DNA from: SZAS-103 sp038216155
GTDB lineage: Bacteria > Pseudomonadota > Gammaproteobacteria > Xanthomonadales > Xanthomonadaceae
Length of the DNA: 64,000 bases
Direction of reading: 5' to 3'
Assembly: GCA_038216155.1 (NCBI GenBank)
Contig: JBBQQH010000008.1
Coordinates: forward strand, 3,218 to 67,217
The translations under genes and the position numbers were made by a program. This document shows positions 16,633 to 25,387 of this stretch, in pieces. How positions within the stretch are numbered: position 1 is the first letter of the stretch; each line of letters starts with the position of its first letter. Under the pieces are notes generated by a model that saw only the letters and a list, made by a program, of their open reading frames with translations, was not told where the DNA came from and searched no databases.

Positions 16633-17901
16633 TCATACGCGATTCGGAGCAGCATCGAGTTTTGCAAGCTGCGCCGCGATCTCGTCGTGTTGCGGATGCT
16701 GCGCGTATTGCGCGCTGAGCTCATTCAACTGTTCTCGCGCGGCGTCGGTGTCGCCAAGGCGATCGCTCAACAGGTGCGCGGCGTGCAATGCGTGGGTCAC
16801 GGCTTCGGCACGTTTCGGAAAACGTCGATGGAAATCGCGCAGCAGCATCAGCGCGGTCGAAAGTTGACCGAGGCGTTCGGCTGCTTCGGCCAGCGCGACG
16901 CAGTGTTCGGCTGCGGTCGGTCGCCATGCTTGATCCATCGCGAGTGATTCACGCAATAGAGCCAGCGCCTGCCGATGGTCGTTCTCGCCCAACAATTGTC
17001 CAAGCCATAGGTCGCTGTGGCGCAGCAACGCGGCCGTGTCGCCGGCTTCAGTCAGTAATGCACGAAAGCGTTGGTGCATCGCCGGGGTGGAATGCATCGC
17101 GCCGCGCAGGTATGGCTCGAACGCTGCGATCGCTTCGGTTCTATATCCCTCCGCAAGCAGGTGTTCAATCCGTTGCATGAACGGCGCGTGCCGATCCTCA
17201 AGCTTCAGCGGCGCAAGCCACTGTGGCGTCCAGCCGAGTCGTTCGCGGTATTGATACATCAGATAGCCGATCAGATGGAATTGCAGAATCAGCAGGTAGA
17301 ACGCAACGAATCCGCTAATCACCAACGCAAAAAGCATCGGTATCGCGCCCGCCAGCCACGGGTTCACGACGTCCTGCATCCAGCCAGTGAGTAGCGGAAA
17401 TGCGACCAGCAGCGCATACGGCGCACCCATCCGCGTCGCGATGCGCGTCCACACGAATGGGTTGAATGTCGATTCAAGATTGCCAGCCAGCGCCAGTGTC
17501 ACGGTCGCTGCCGGCTGCACCAAGCCAAGCCCGCACAGCAACAGCCAGCGCACAGCGAGATGATCGATGAGCATGGCTCCATAAGCGGCCAAGGCGAAAA
17601 GCAACTGCACCAGCAGCATTTGCCGACCGTCTGCGCCGCCGGCATCCAGCGCGAGTTCGGGCGGATCCAGATGGCCGTGCGCCGTGCGCTCCAGTACTTC
17701 GATCGCATACCGGAATGCCGCCGCCCATAACATCAGCAGCAGCACGACCCCCATCGTCGGAATGATGCCGACTGCCGAGAACACCGCGAAGCCCGCCACC
17801 GATGACAGTGCTGAGAGTTGCAACGGGTAGCGCAGGATCGCCGCTACGTTGTGCGTGAACGGCAGGTACTCGGGCAGGTTTGGGTCGTCGGGTTCGGTCA
17901 T
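16633..17901 (-). CDS. Membrane protein with DUF4013-like N-half and TPR-like C-half
   Basis: The 422-residue protein has five to six hydrophobic segments in the first 225 residues, such as FAVFSAVGIIPTMGVVLLLM and FALVISGFVAFYLLILQFHL. The soluble C-terminal half is composed of helical pairs with TPR character (LAEAAERLGQLSTALMLLRD, TDAAREQLNELSAQYAQHP). I do not recognise a defined function; the N-terminal half resembles the DUF4013-type membrane proteins of this order. Its ATG overlaps the stop of the upstream small membrane gene (ATGA), so the two are probably co-translated and may form a complex. Confidence 0.75.
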   Translation of the reverse strand: MTEPDDPNLPEYLPFTHNVAAILRYPLQLSALSSVAGFAVFSAVGIIPTMGVVLLLMLWAAAFRYAIEVLERTAHGHLDPPELALDAGGADGRQMLLVQLLFALAAYGAMLIDHLAVRWLLLCGLGLVQPAATVTLALAGNLESTFNPFVWTRIATRMGAPYALLVAFPLLTGWMQDVVNPWLAGAIPMLFALVISGFVAFYLLILQFHLIGYLMYQYRERLGWTPQWLAPLKLEDRHAPFMQRIEHLLAEGYRTEAIAAFEPYLRGAMHSTPAMHQRFRALLTEAGDTAALLRHSDLWLGQLLGENDHRQALALLRESLAMDQAWRPTAAEHCVALAEAAERLGQLSTALMLLRDFHRRFPKRAEAVTHALHAAHLLSDRLGDTDAAREQLNELSAQYAQHPQHDEIAAQLAKLDAAPNRV

Positions 17902-18152
17902 TTATGTGATCGGTCGAACTTGGCGCTGCGACGATTTTTCCAGAGTACGATGGCCGAGCGAATGAATTGCACCATTGCGACGGCCGAATACAGCCAGATG
18001 AGAAAGAAGGCTGCAAAGCCGGCGTGGGTTCGGGTCGAATATGGAGTTGCCCATGGCAGGAACGTAAGCGCCCAAACGATCATGCTTGCAACGCAACCAA
18101 TCAAGGCTCGTTTCAGATAACGAAGCGGTTTTGGCGGAACATCAGTCGACAT
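17898..18152 (-). CDS. Small two-helix membrane protein of unknown function
   Basis: From the ATG at 18152 the product is 84 residues, with a basic N-terminus (PPKPLRYLKRALIG) and two membrane helices (CVASMIVWALTFLPWATPY and GFAAFFLIWLYSAVAMVQFI). It ends in a basic tail. It is not recognised. The frame is open further upstream but that part overlaps the HerA-like gene and has no hydrophobic or family character. The stop overlaps the start of the 422-residue membrane protein gene. Confidence 0.65.
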   Translation of the reverse strand: MSTDVPPKPLRYLKRALIGCVASMIVWALTFLPWATPYSTRTHAGFAAFFLIWLYSAVAMVQFIRSAIVLWKNRRSAKFDRSHK

Positions 18153-18177
18153 GTGTGTGCGCTTTCCTAAACAAGTT

Positions 18178-19722
18178 TTACCGACGTCGACTCGACCCCA
18201 TGATCCCACCCAGCACGCCGCGCAGAATCTGCCGACCAACCTGGCTGCCAACCGTGCGTGCGGTCTGCTTGGCCAACGTCTCGACCACACCCTGGCGACG
18301 GCTGGTGCCGCACTGCCAGTCGCGTACCGACTTGCCGAATCCGCCCTGCGCGGATGCCGGTGTCGACGCTGTCGTCGCTCCGGTCGCTGCCGATCCGGTG
18401 GTGGCCGGTTTCGCTGCCGCGCCCAACCCGCTTTCGGTGTGGCGGCGTGCAAGTATTTCCGCCGCCGAATCGCGATTCAGCGCAGTGTCGTACTTGCCGC
18501 CGACCGGACTGCGCGAGCGCACGGTTGCGCGCTCGGCATCGGTGATGGCGCCCATCCGGCAATGCGGCGGGCAGATCAGCGTGCGTTCGACCGGCATCGG
18601 AATGCCCTTGTCCAGCAGCATCGAGACCAACGCTTCGCCGACACCGAGTTGCGAGATCGCGGTGGCGACATCGAGTTTCGGATTCGCTACGAAGGTTTCG
18701 GCCGCGGTCTTCACTGCCTTCTGATCGCGCGGCGTGAATGCGCGCAACGCGTGCTGAATACGATTGCCGAGCTGACCGAGGATCGCGTCGGGCACGTCGT
18801 CTGGGAATTGCGAACAGAAATACACGCCGACACCCTTGGAACGGATCAGTCGCACGACTTGTTCCACGCGCTGGCGCAATGCGGGTGTCGCATCATCAAA
18901 GAGCAGATGCGCCTCGTCGAAGAAGAACACCAGCTTGGGCTGATCCAGATCGCCGACTTCGGGCAACTTCTCGAATAGCTCCGAAAGCATCCACAGCAAG
19001 AAGGTCGAATACAGTTTCGGTTGCAGCACCAATTTATCGGCCGCCAGCACGTTGATGATGCCGCGACCACTCATGTCCTGGCGCATGAAGTCGGCCAGGT
19101 CCAGCGCCGGCTCGCCGAAGAACTGGTCACCGCCCTGTTGCTCGATCTGCAGCAGCGCGCGCTGGATGGCCCCAACCGATGCGGTGCTGATCAGTCCATA
19201 CTTGCCGCTGACCTCGCTTCGATGCTCGGCGCAAAAGACGAGCACCGCACGCAGGTCGTCGAGATCAAACAGCAGCAGACCGTCGTCATCGGCCAGCTTG
19301 AACACCACCTCCAGCACGCCCGACTGCGTGTCGTTGAGGTCGAGAATGCGCGCGAGCAACGTCGGTCCCATTTCGCTCACCGTCGTGCGCACCGGATGAC
19401 CCGAGACGCCGAAGATGTCCCAGAACACGACCGGATTGGCTTCAGCCTTCCAGTCGATGATGTCAATCTGCTTGACGCGCTGGTCGAGCTTCTCGCTCGG
19501 CGCACCGGGCATCGCCAGCCCCGCCACGTCGCCTTTCACGTCGGCCATGAACACCGGCACGCCCAAGCGTGAAAATCCTTCCGCCATCACCAGCAGCGAG
19601 ACGGTCTTGCCGGTGCCGGTCGCGCCCGCCACCAGCCCGTGGCGGTTGCCGTATTTGGGCAGCAAAAACACCTGTCCGCTGTCAGTCGTGGTGATGGATT
19701 TTCCAATCAGGATCTCGTTCAA
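18178..19722 (-). CDS. HerA-like (DUF853) ATPase
   Basis: The 514-residue product has a Walker A motif (GATGTGKTVSLLVMAEGFSR) after an N-terminal LIGKSITTTDSGQVFLLPKY segment. The Walker B motif is KLVFFFDEAHLLF, with a sensor/arginine-finger region at RLIRSKGVGVYFCSQ. A C-terminal Ala/Thr-rich linker leads to an amphipathic Gly-rich tail (RQILRGVLGGIMGSSRRR). DUF853 proteins belong to the HerA/FtsK hexameric ATPase class; their physiological role is not settled. TTG at 19722 is the best start: similarity begins there and ATG options upstream would run into the divergent transglycosylase gene. Confidence 0.88.
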   Translation of the reverse strand: MNEILIGKSITTTDSGQVFLLPKYGNRHGLVAGATGTGKTVSLLVMAEGFSRLGVPVFMADVKGDVAGLAMPGAPSEKLDQRVKQIDIIDWKAEANPVVFWDIFGVSGHPVRTTVSEMGPTLLARILDLNDTQSGVLEVVFKLADDDGLLLFDLDDLRAVLVFCAEHRSEVSGKYGLISTASVGAIQRALLQIEQQGGDQFFGEPALDLADFMRQDMSGRGIINVLAADKLVLQPKLYSTFLLWMLSELFEKLPEVGDLDQPKLVFFFDEAHLLFDDATPALRQRVEQVVRLIRSKGVGVYFCSQFPDDVPDAILGQLGNRIQHALRAFTPRDQKAVKTAAETFVANPKLDVATAISQLGVGEALVSMLLDKGIPMPVERTLICPPHCRMGAITDAERATVRSRSPVGGKYDTALNRDSAAEILARRHTESGLGAAAKPATTGSAATGATTASTPASAQGGFGKSVRDWQCGTSRRQGVVETLAKQTARTVGSQVGRQILRGVLGGIMGSSRRR

Positions 19723-19858
19723 GTGTGTGCTCCGCGGGCGATGATTGGACCAAGTCTCGCAGCATATCGAATCGACGGCATCGCAGCATCGCGCTTGCCC
19801 CCACCACGCATGCTGGTTAGGCTGCAATGCAGTCCTGACCAGTTGGAGAATCATCGAA

Positions 19859-21409
19859 ATGATGTATCGCATCGCCATCGTGTTGCTCAGTGCCGCTGCG
19901 CTGAGTTCATGCGCCACCAGCACTCCGATCAGGTCCGCGCACAGCAGCGCCGCGCGTTCCGGTGTGGCCTCAGTGGACGCGTTGTACGATCGGCTCGATC
20001 GCGATACCCGAAACTACAATGCCGGCCTCGACAAGCTGGCAGCTGGTGACACCGATGGTGGACGACGCACCATCGACGCGGCCAATGCCGACCTGTTAGA
20101 CGCGGCCAGTCGCTGCCAGGCCAATTCGCAATGCGATGGCGGGCGATTTATCGCGGCTTATGACGCGCTGCTCAAGCGCGGCACGTCTGACTTGGGCAAC
20201 GGCGGCGAAAGCTTTGCCGATGTCGACGATGACGCAGGCAGACTCCCCAGCGGCACCAGCGGTGGCTCGCCGGTGATCGCCAATTTGCCGGCAGCGGGCG
20301 CGACCGTGGCGATGCTAAAGGGCCGCGACCTGCGCCAGATCATCACCATCAATGAGCCGATGAAGGCCGCGCTCACCGAATGGCTGACCTCCAATCGCGC
20401 GCAGTTGGTTGATGCGTGGGAAAACTACCAGTACATGCGCCAGTTGATGTGGCCCGAATACCAGCGCGCGGGCCTGCCGGAGGCATTGCTGTTTGGCATC
20501 ATGGCGCAGGAATCCGGCGGCAAGGTGCATGCGGTGTCGCGCTCGGGCGCGGGCGGGCCGCTGCAATTCATGCCCGCGACCGGGCAGCGCTTCGGGCTGG
20601 GCAATAGCGGCGGCTTCGATACCCGGTTCGATCCGCAACTGGCCACGCGCGCCAACGTGCAATTCCTCAACGAGCGCTTCGCCGAGCTCAACAACAATCT
20701 CGAATTGGCCGTCGCGGCCTATAACGGAGGTGAAGGCAAGATCGGACGGCTGTATTCGAGCACCGGTGGCAAGGGGTTCTGGGATCCGGAGGTCTATTCG
20801 CAGCTATCGCCCGAGACCCGCGACTACGTGCCGCGCGTGCTGGCAGCTGCGTGGTTGTTTTTGAATGCGCGCGAATACGGCCTGCACTTCCCGCATGTGA
20901 ACGCGGGTGAGCCGGTGGTGTTGACGCTCAGTCGTGACAGCTCGATCAACGAGCTGACGATTTGTCTGGGCAACACCGGCGTTCGCGACGGATGGTTCCG
21001 CGCCTTGCGCAATCTCAATCCGCGCTATGAGCCGCACACCGTGATCCCGGCCGGCACTAGCCTGCGGGTGCCGCCGCTGCTGCCGAAACTCTACCGGGCC
21101 AATTGCGCCGTCCCATCGCCGCGTCAACAGCTCGCCGCAGACCTGGTCGCGGCGCGCAAGCCGGTGGTGATCTCGTACTCGCCACCGCCACCACCACCGC
21201 CCCTCGCGGTCGAAAGGCCTTCACGAGCATCATCGAAGAATTCTGCGAAGGTGAAGACATACAAGGTCAAGCGCGGTGACACCATGGCTTCGATCGTGCG
21301 CAAGATGCGTTGCGATGACATCAAGGAACTCGGGGCGGCCAACGGTCTGCGCGCACCATATGCGATCCGCCCAGGTCAAACGTTGAAGTTGGTGGGCTGC
21401 GATCGCTGA
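19859..21409 (+). CDS. Membrane-bound lytic transglycosylase (MltD-like) with LysM domain
   Basis: The 516-residue protein starts at tandem ATGs with GGAG upstream. It has a lipoprotein signal (IAIVLLSAAALSSC), placing it in the outer or inner membrane facing the periplasm. The SLT domain shows the catalytic Glu in FGIMAQESGGKVHAVSRSGA, then GPLQFMPATGQRFGL, and VAAYNGGEGKIGRL. A linker with PPPPPPPL precedes a C-terminal LysM domain (YKVKRGDTMASIVRKM to IRPGQTLKLVG). It should cleave peptidoglycan glycan strands with formation of 1,6-anhydro ends. The match to MltD rests on the SLT-LysM order. Confidence 0.9.
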   Translation: MMYRIAIVLLSAAALSSCATSTPIRSAHSSAARSGVASVDALYDRLDRDTRNYNAGLDKLAAGDTDGGRRTIDAANADLLDAASRCQANSQCDGGRFIAAYDALLKRGTSDLGNGGESFADVDDDAGRLPSGTSGGSPVIANLPAAGATVAMLKGRDLRQIITINEPMKAALTEWLTSNRAQLVDAWENYQYMRQLMWPEYQRAGLPEALLFGIMAQESGGKVHAVSRSGAGGPLQFMPATGQRFGLGNSGGFDTRFDPQLATRANVQFLNERFAELNNNLELAVAAYNGGEGKIGRLYSSTGGKGFWDPEVYSQLSPETRDYVPRVLAAAWLFLNAREYGLHFPHVNAGEPVVLTLSRDSSINELTICLGNTGVRDGWFRALRNLNPRYEPHTVIPAGTSLRVPPLLPKLYRANCAVPSPRQQLAADLVAARKPVVISYSPPPPPPPLAVERPSRASSKNSAKVKTYKVKRGDTMASIVRKMRCDDIKELGAANGLRAPYAIRPGQTLKLVGCDR

Positions 21410-21419
21410 TTAAGAGTTG

Positions 21420-21443
21420 AAAAAGCGCGTGCGCAGCGCACGC
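21420..21443 (-). terminator. Rho-independent terminator of psd
   Basis: Read on the minus strand, the 7-bp stem GCGTGCG/CGCACGC with loop CTG starts within the psd stop codon and is followed by GC and TTTTT. It lies between the convergent transglycosylase and psd genes. Confidence 0.75.
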
Positions 21444-22327
21444 TATGGAGAGCCGAGGTGCTCGCCAAGTCGCTCACCAAGCCGGACGGACTGTTCCGGC
21501 TGCAGCGCGGGGTTCAATGCGACAACATTGCGCGGCAGCAACACAATCACGGTCGAGCCGTAATTGAAGCGCGCCATCTCCGCGAAACGCTCGATGGTGA
21601 TGTGCTTGTCGCGCCAGTCCTTGCGTACCGGCTTTGATGCATAACGCGGAATCTCGATCCCACTCCACACGGTCTCCACCCCCGAGACCAGCACCGCGCC
21701 GACCATCACCAGGCACATCGGGCCGAAGTCGGTGTCGAAGTGGCAGATCAGGCGCTCGTTGCGTGCGAACAGTCGCGGGATCGCCTGCACCGCGAATGGT
21801 GCGACGCTGAAGATCCTGCCCGGCACATGTAGCGTTTCGCGCAAAGTCCCGGTCCACGGCATGTGCACGCGGTGATAGTCGCGCGGGGCGAGGTAGATGG
21901 TGGCGAAACTTCCGCCGGCAAACGCAGCGGCGGCTTGCGCATCGCCGAGCAATTCGGCGGCGGTGTAACTCTGGCCCTTGGCCTGGAAGATGCGGCTGTC
22001 GTCATCGAATGACGCGTGCGTGTCGAACGATTCCCCGATCTGACCAAGCTGGCTGATGCGTCCGTCGGCCGGCATCAACAGCGTGCGCGGATCGGGATCT
22101 GGAACGCGCGCACCCTCTTTCAATGCGCGGATAAAGAACGCGCCAAAACTCGGATACGCGGTTGGATCAGGCTGCGCAGCCTCGTCCATATTGACGTCGA
22201 ACTTGCGTATCACCAGCCCGATCAGCCAGTCCTTCCACGGCCGCCAGCGCCATTGCGCCGCGTACAGCGCAAGCCGCGACATCAGGCGATGCGGCAACAG
22301 ATACTGCAGTGCGACAGCGAGCGACAT
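21443..22327 (-). CDS. psd: Phosphatidylserine decarboxylase proenzyme
   Basis: The 294-residue proenzyme makes phosphatidylethanolamine from phosphatidylserine at the inner membrane. Diagnostic parts are YPSFGAFFIRALKEGAR, the MPADGRISQLGQI loop, the LAPRDYHRVHMPWTG motif with catalytic His, and GAVLVSGVETVWSG. RFNYGSTVIVLLP contains the Gly-Ser pair cleaved autocatalytically to form the pyruvoyl group (here YGST instead of the common LGST). The upstream neighbour on the same strand is the SCO gene, 8 bases away, so the two are probably an operon ending at the terminator at 21420-21443. Confidence 0.96.
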   Translation of the reverse strand: MSLAVALQYLLPHRLMSRLALYAAQWRWRPWKDWLIGLVIRKFDVNMDEAAQPDPTAYPSFGAFFIRALKEGARVPDPDPRTLLMPADGRISQLGQIGESFDTHASFDDDSRIFQAKGQSYTAAELLGDAQAAAAFAGGSFATIYLAPRDYHRVHMPWTGTLRETLHVPGRIFSVAPFAVQAIPRLFARNERLICHFDTDFGPMCLVMVGAVLVSGVETVWSGIEIPRYASKPVRKDWRDKHITIERFAEMARFNYGSTVIVLLPRNVVALNPALQPEQSVRLGERLGEHLGSP

Positions 22328-22335
22328 GGCGTGGC

Positions 22336-23034
22336 TCAGTGGCTGAGCGCAAGCGTGCGAAGGTCGGCGCCGATCGCCGCGGAATCGAGCGGCGGTCGGA
22401 TGAGACCGGCCATCCGCCCCTGCGGATCGATCAGCGACACGCTGGCCGAGTGATCGATGCTGTAGTCACCGTCCTTGGTTGGCACCTTCATGAACACCAT
22501 TCCCAAACTTTTCGCGAATACTGCCAACATGGCGTCGTCGGCCGTTGCGCCGACAATCGCAGGACTGAAGAAGCGCGTGTATTCGTCGATCTTCTGTGGC
22601 GTGTCGCTGGCCGGATCGACCGAGACGAACACGATGCGCGGCATTTGCGCGGCGGTCAGTCCGGCCCAAGCGCGTTGAGCACCGGCGAGACTTTGCAAGG
22701 TGGTCGGGCAAATGTCTGGGCAGCGAGTGTAGCCCAGGAAGACCAGATTCCAGCGACCCTTGAAGGTGTTGTTGGTGAGTGCAGAGCCATCGGTCGCGGT
22801 GAGGTTGAATGCGGGCAATGCACGCGGTGTGTCGAATATCGTGACGGTTTTCATCTGAGTAGCGAGCGAATTGGCGGCGGGCGAAGCGGGTGCTGCATCG
22901 GTTGTCGATCCGCCCAAACGTTGCGACAGCCAGACCCCTGCAAGCCCGGCGGCGAAAGCCGCCGCCAAGATCAACAAGGTGCCGCGGCCGATCATGCCGC
23001 GCATCCCAAAGCCGTTCGAAAATCCCGTTTTCAT
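22336..23034 (-). CDS. SCO1/SenC family copper-binding protein
   Basis: The 232-residue protein has an N-terminal membrane anchor (MIGRGTLLILAAAFAAGLAG) and a periplasmic thioredoxin-like domain. The copper ligands are visible: two Cys in GYTRCPDICPTTLQ and the distant His in YSIDHSASVSLIDP. FKGRWNLVFLGYT is the usual strand before the motif. SCO proteins deliver copper to, or reduce, the CuA site of cytochrome c oxidase. No oxidase genes are nearby in the window. The start at 23034 is preferred because the upstream residues are basic and non-hydrophobic. Confidence 0.93.
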   Translation of the reverse strand: MKTGFSNGFGMRGMIGRGTLLILAAAFAAGLAGVWLSQRLGGSTTDAAPASPAANSLATQMKTVTIFDTPRALPAFNLTATDGSALTNNTFKGRWNLVFLGYTRCPDICPTTLQSLAGAQRAWAGLTAAQMPRIVFVSVDPASDTPQKIDEYTRFFSPAIVGATADDAMLAVFAKSLGMVFMKVPTKDGDYSIDHSASVSLIDPQGRMAGLIRPPLDSAAIGADLRTLALSH

Positions 23035-23155
23035 ACCCAAAGTATACGTTGGGCGGCCGAAGTGGCTCGCGAACGGGCTTCTGCTTGAGCCGGTTCGCAA
23101 GCCTCACCGCTATACTGCGCGCTTGCTTCTCAACCCCTGATGTTGACGCTAACGC

Positions 23156-24073
23156 ATGCCCGCCGAACTCGCCACCATCATCGATCTGATCCGCTATGGC
23201 GCCAGCCGTTTCGGCGCCGCCGGGCTGACCTTCGGCCACAGCTATGACAACGCGCTGGATGAGTCGACGCAGCTTGTGCTGCACACGCTGCACCTGCCGC
23301 ACGATCTGAGTCCTGTGTACGGCCAGGCGCGTGTGACCAGCGAGGAGAAGTCCGAGGTGATGGCACTGTTCACGCGCCGTATCAATGAGCGTATTCCGGC
23401 GGCGTACCTGACTGGCGAGGCGTGGTTTGCCGGCCTGAGTTTCAAGAGCGATCCACGCGCGCTGGTTCCGCGTTCGCCGATTGCCGAATTGATCGAATCG
23501 GGTTTCGAGCCGTGGCTCGGCGACCTCGACGTACAGCGCGCGCTGGACCTGTGCACCGGCTCAGGCTGCATCGCCATCGCGATGGCCGTGCACGCGCCGG
23601 ATTGGCAGGTGGACGCGGTCGATATCAGTGCCGATGCACTGGCGCTGGCGGCGGAAAACGTGCAGCGGATGCATGTCGGCGGTCGCGTGCGACTGCGGCA
23701 CTCCGATCTGTTCACTGGCCTTGCCGGCGAGCGCTTTGACCTGATCGTCAGCAATCCACCGTACGTGACGCGTGACGAAGTGGCTGCATTGCCCGCCGAA
23801 TACGCGCACGAACCCGTTCTCGGGCTGCGTGCTGGCGACGATGGGCTGGATCTGGCGCTGAAAATCCTGCGCGCCGCGCCTGCGCATCTGACCAATCACG
23901 GCGTGCTGATCGTCGAGGTGGGCGAAGCCGAGCGCGCGTTGGTCGAATTGCTGCCGGAAATCCCGTTTGCGTGGGTGGAGTTCAAAGTCGGCCAGATGGG
24001 CGTGCTGGTGATCAGTCGCGAGGATCTGCTGGTGCATCACGACCGCATTGCGGAACTTGCCGATGCGCGCTGA
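23156..24073 (+). CDS. prmB: 50S ribosomal protein L3 glutamine methyltransferase PrmB
   Basis: PrmB N5-methylates a glutamine of ribosomal protein L3. The 305-residue product has an N-terminal helical domain (ATIIDLIRYGASRFGAAGLT) and the SAM-binding motif LDLCTGSGCIAIAMAVHAP. The catalytic SNPPYVTRDE motif places the target glutamine. The YAHEPVLGLRAGDDGLDLAL segment distinguishes PrmB from PrmC. aroC follows, as in several gammaproteobacteria, but here a repeat pair lies between them. Confidence 0.95.
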   Translation: MPAELATIIDLIRYGASRFGAAGLTFGHSYDNALDESTQLVLHTLHLPHDLSPVYGQARVTSEEKSEVMALFTRRINERIPAAYLTGEAWFAGLSFKSDPRALVPRSPIAELIESGFEPWLGDLDVQRALDLCTGSGCIAIAMAVHAPDWQVDAVDISADALALAAENVQRMHVGGRVRLRHSDLFTGLAGERFDLIVSNPPYVTRDEVAALPAEYAHEPVLGLRAGDDGLDLALKILRAAPAHLTNHGVLIVEVGEAERALVELLPEIPFAWVEFKVGQMGVLVISREDLLVHHDRIAELADAR

Positions 24074-24097
24074 GTATGCATCCCGGAGGTTTTTGCC

Positions 24098-24262
24098 GTC
24101 ATCCCCGCGCAGGCGGGGACCCATGGACTTGGCTTTGCAAACCGTCTCACGGTGCTGGCCGACGGGTTGTGCGAACGTTCCCGCGCATGGCTGCATAAGC
24201 CTTGGATTGTCTGCGACCCCAGCAAGAGCAAAATGGATCCCGGCGTGCGCCGGGATGACGAG
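24098..24262. repeat. Inverted repeat pair (REP/BIME-like) between prmB and aroC
   Basis: The left end at 24098-24125 reads GTCATCCCCGCGCAGGCGGG then GACCCATG. The right end at 24233-24260 reads ATGGATCCCGGCGTGCGCCG then GGATGAC. The ends are imperfect inverted copies of a widespread CCCGCGxxxGCGGGxATGAC-type element, and each can fold into its own hairpin. About 107 bases lie between them. The right end stops 18 bases before the aroC GTG start, so the element occupies the aroC leader. Confidence 0.8.
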
Positions 24263-24277
24263 CGGGAATGGCGTGGC

Positions 24278-25387
24278 GTGAACACTTTTGGCCATCTATT
24301 CCGCGTCACCACCTTCGGCGAGTCGCACGGGCCGGCGATCGGCTGCGTGATCGATGGTTGTCCGCCAGGCATTGCGATCGCTCCGGAGGATTTCGAGCAT
24401 GACCTCGCGCGGCGTGCCACTGGTCGTACGCGGCACACCTCGCAACGTCACGAAGCTGATGCGGTCGAAATTTTCAGTGGCGTCTACGACGGCATCACGA
24501 CCGGCACACCAATCGCGTTGCTGATCCGCAATACCGACGCGCGCAGCAAGGATTACGCGAAGATCGCCGAGCAATTCCGGCCCGGTCATGCCGACTACAC
24601 CTATTGGAAGAAATACGGCATCCGCGATCCACGCGGCGGCGGACGTGCGTCGGCGCGCGAGACGACGATGCGGGTAGCGGCTGGCGTGATTGCGAAGAAA
24701 TGGCTGGCGGAAAAATTCGGCGTTGTCGTACGCGGCTATCTGGCCCAGATCGGCGATGTGGTTCCGCGCGACGTCGATGCAGCGCAGATCGACTGGGACG
24801 TGGTCGAGGCCAATCCGTTTTTCTGGCCGAATGCAGCGCAGGTCGACGAACTTGAACACTTCATGGACGCGCTGCGCAAATCCGGCGACTCGGTCGGCGC
24901 ACGCATCAACGTGATCGCCGATGGCGTGCCGCCGGGTTGGGGCGAGCCGATCTACGGCAAGCTCGATGGTGAACTCGCCGGTGCGCTGATGTCGATCAAC
25001 GCGGTCAAGGGTGTGGAGATCGGCGACGGTTTCGACGTGGTCGCGCAGAACGGAAGCGTGCACCGCGACCAGATGACGTCCGACGGATTTGCCTCAAACC
25101 ACGCCGGTGGAATTCTCGGCGGAATTTCATCGGGTCAGGCGATTCGCTGCTCAGTCGCGTTCAAGCCGACCTCCAGCCTGCGACTGCCGATCGATGGTAT
25201 GGACGTGCATGGCAACGCGGTCGAGATCGTCACCACCGGCCGCCACGATCCCTGCGTCGGCATTCGCGCTACGCCGATATGCGAAGCGATGGTAACGCTG
25301 GTGTTGATGGATCAAGCCTTGCGACATCGGGCGCAGTGTGGGGATGTGGGCGATGTCGTGCCGAAAATTCTGGGCGATGTGCTTTGA
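24278..25387 (+). CDS. aroC: Chorismate synthase
   Basis: AroC makes chorismate from 5-enolpyruvylshikimate-3-phosphate, using reduced FMN. The 369-residue product starts at a GTG and reads MNTFGHLFRVTTFGESHGPA with the catalytic His. Family signatures continue: RHEADAVEIFSGVYDG, DPRGGGRASARETTMRVAAG and AGGILGGISSGQAIRCSVAF. The frame is open upstream through the repeat element, but those residues are not part of the family. Chorismate is the precursor for tryptophan, whose late pathway genes trpFBA lie 6 kb downstream. Confidence 0.97.
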   Translation: MNTFGHLFRVTTFGESHGPAIGCVIDGCPPGIAIAPEDFEHDLARRATGRTRHTSQRHEADAVEIFSGVYDGITTGTPIALLIRNTDARSKDYAKIAEQFRPGHADYTYWKKYGIRDPRGGGRASARETTMRVAAGVIAKKWLAEKFGVVVRGYLAQIGDVVPRDVDAAQIDWDVVEANPFFWPNAAQVDELEHFMDALRKSGDSVGARINVIADGVPPGWGEPIYGKLDGELAGALMSINAVKGVEIGDGFDVVAQNGSVHRDQMTSDGFASNHAGGILGGISSGQAIRCSVAFKPTSSLRLPIDGMDVHGNAVEIVTTGRHDPCVGIRATPICEAMVTLVLMDQALRHRAQCGDVGDVVPKILGDVL

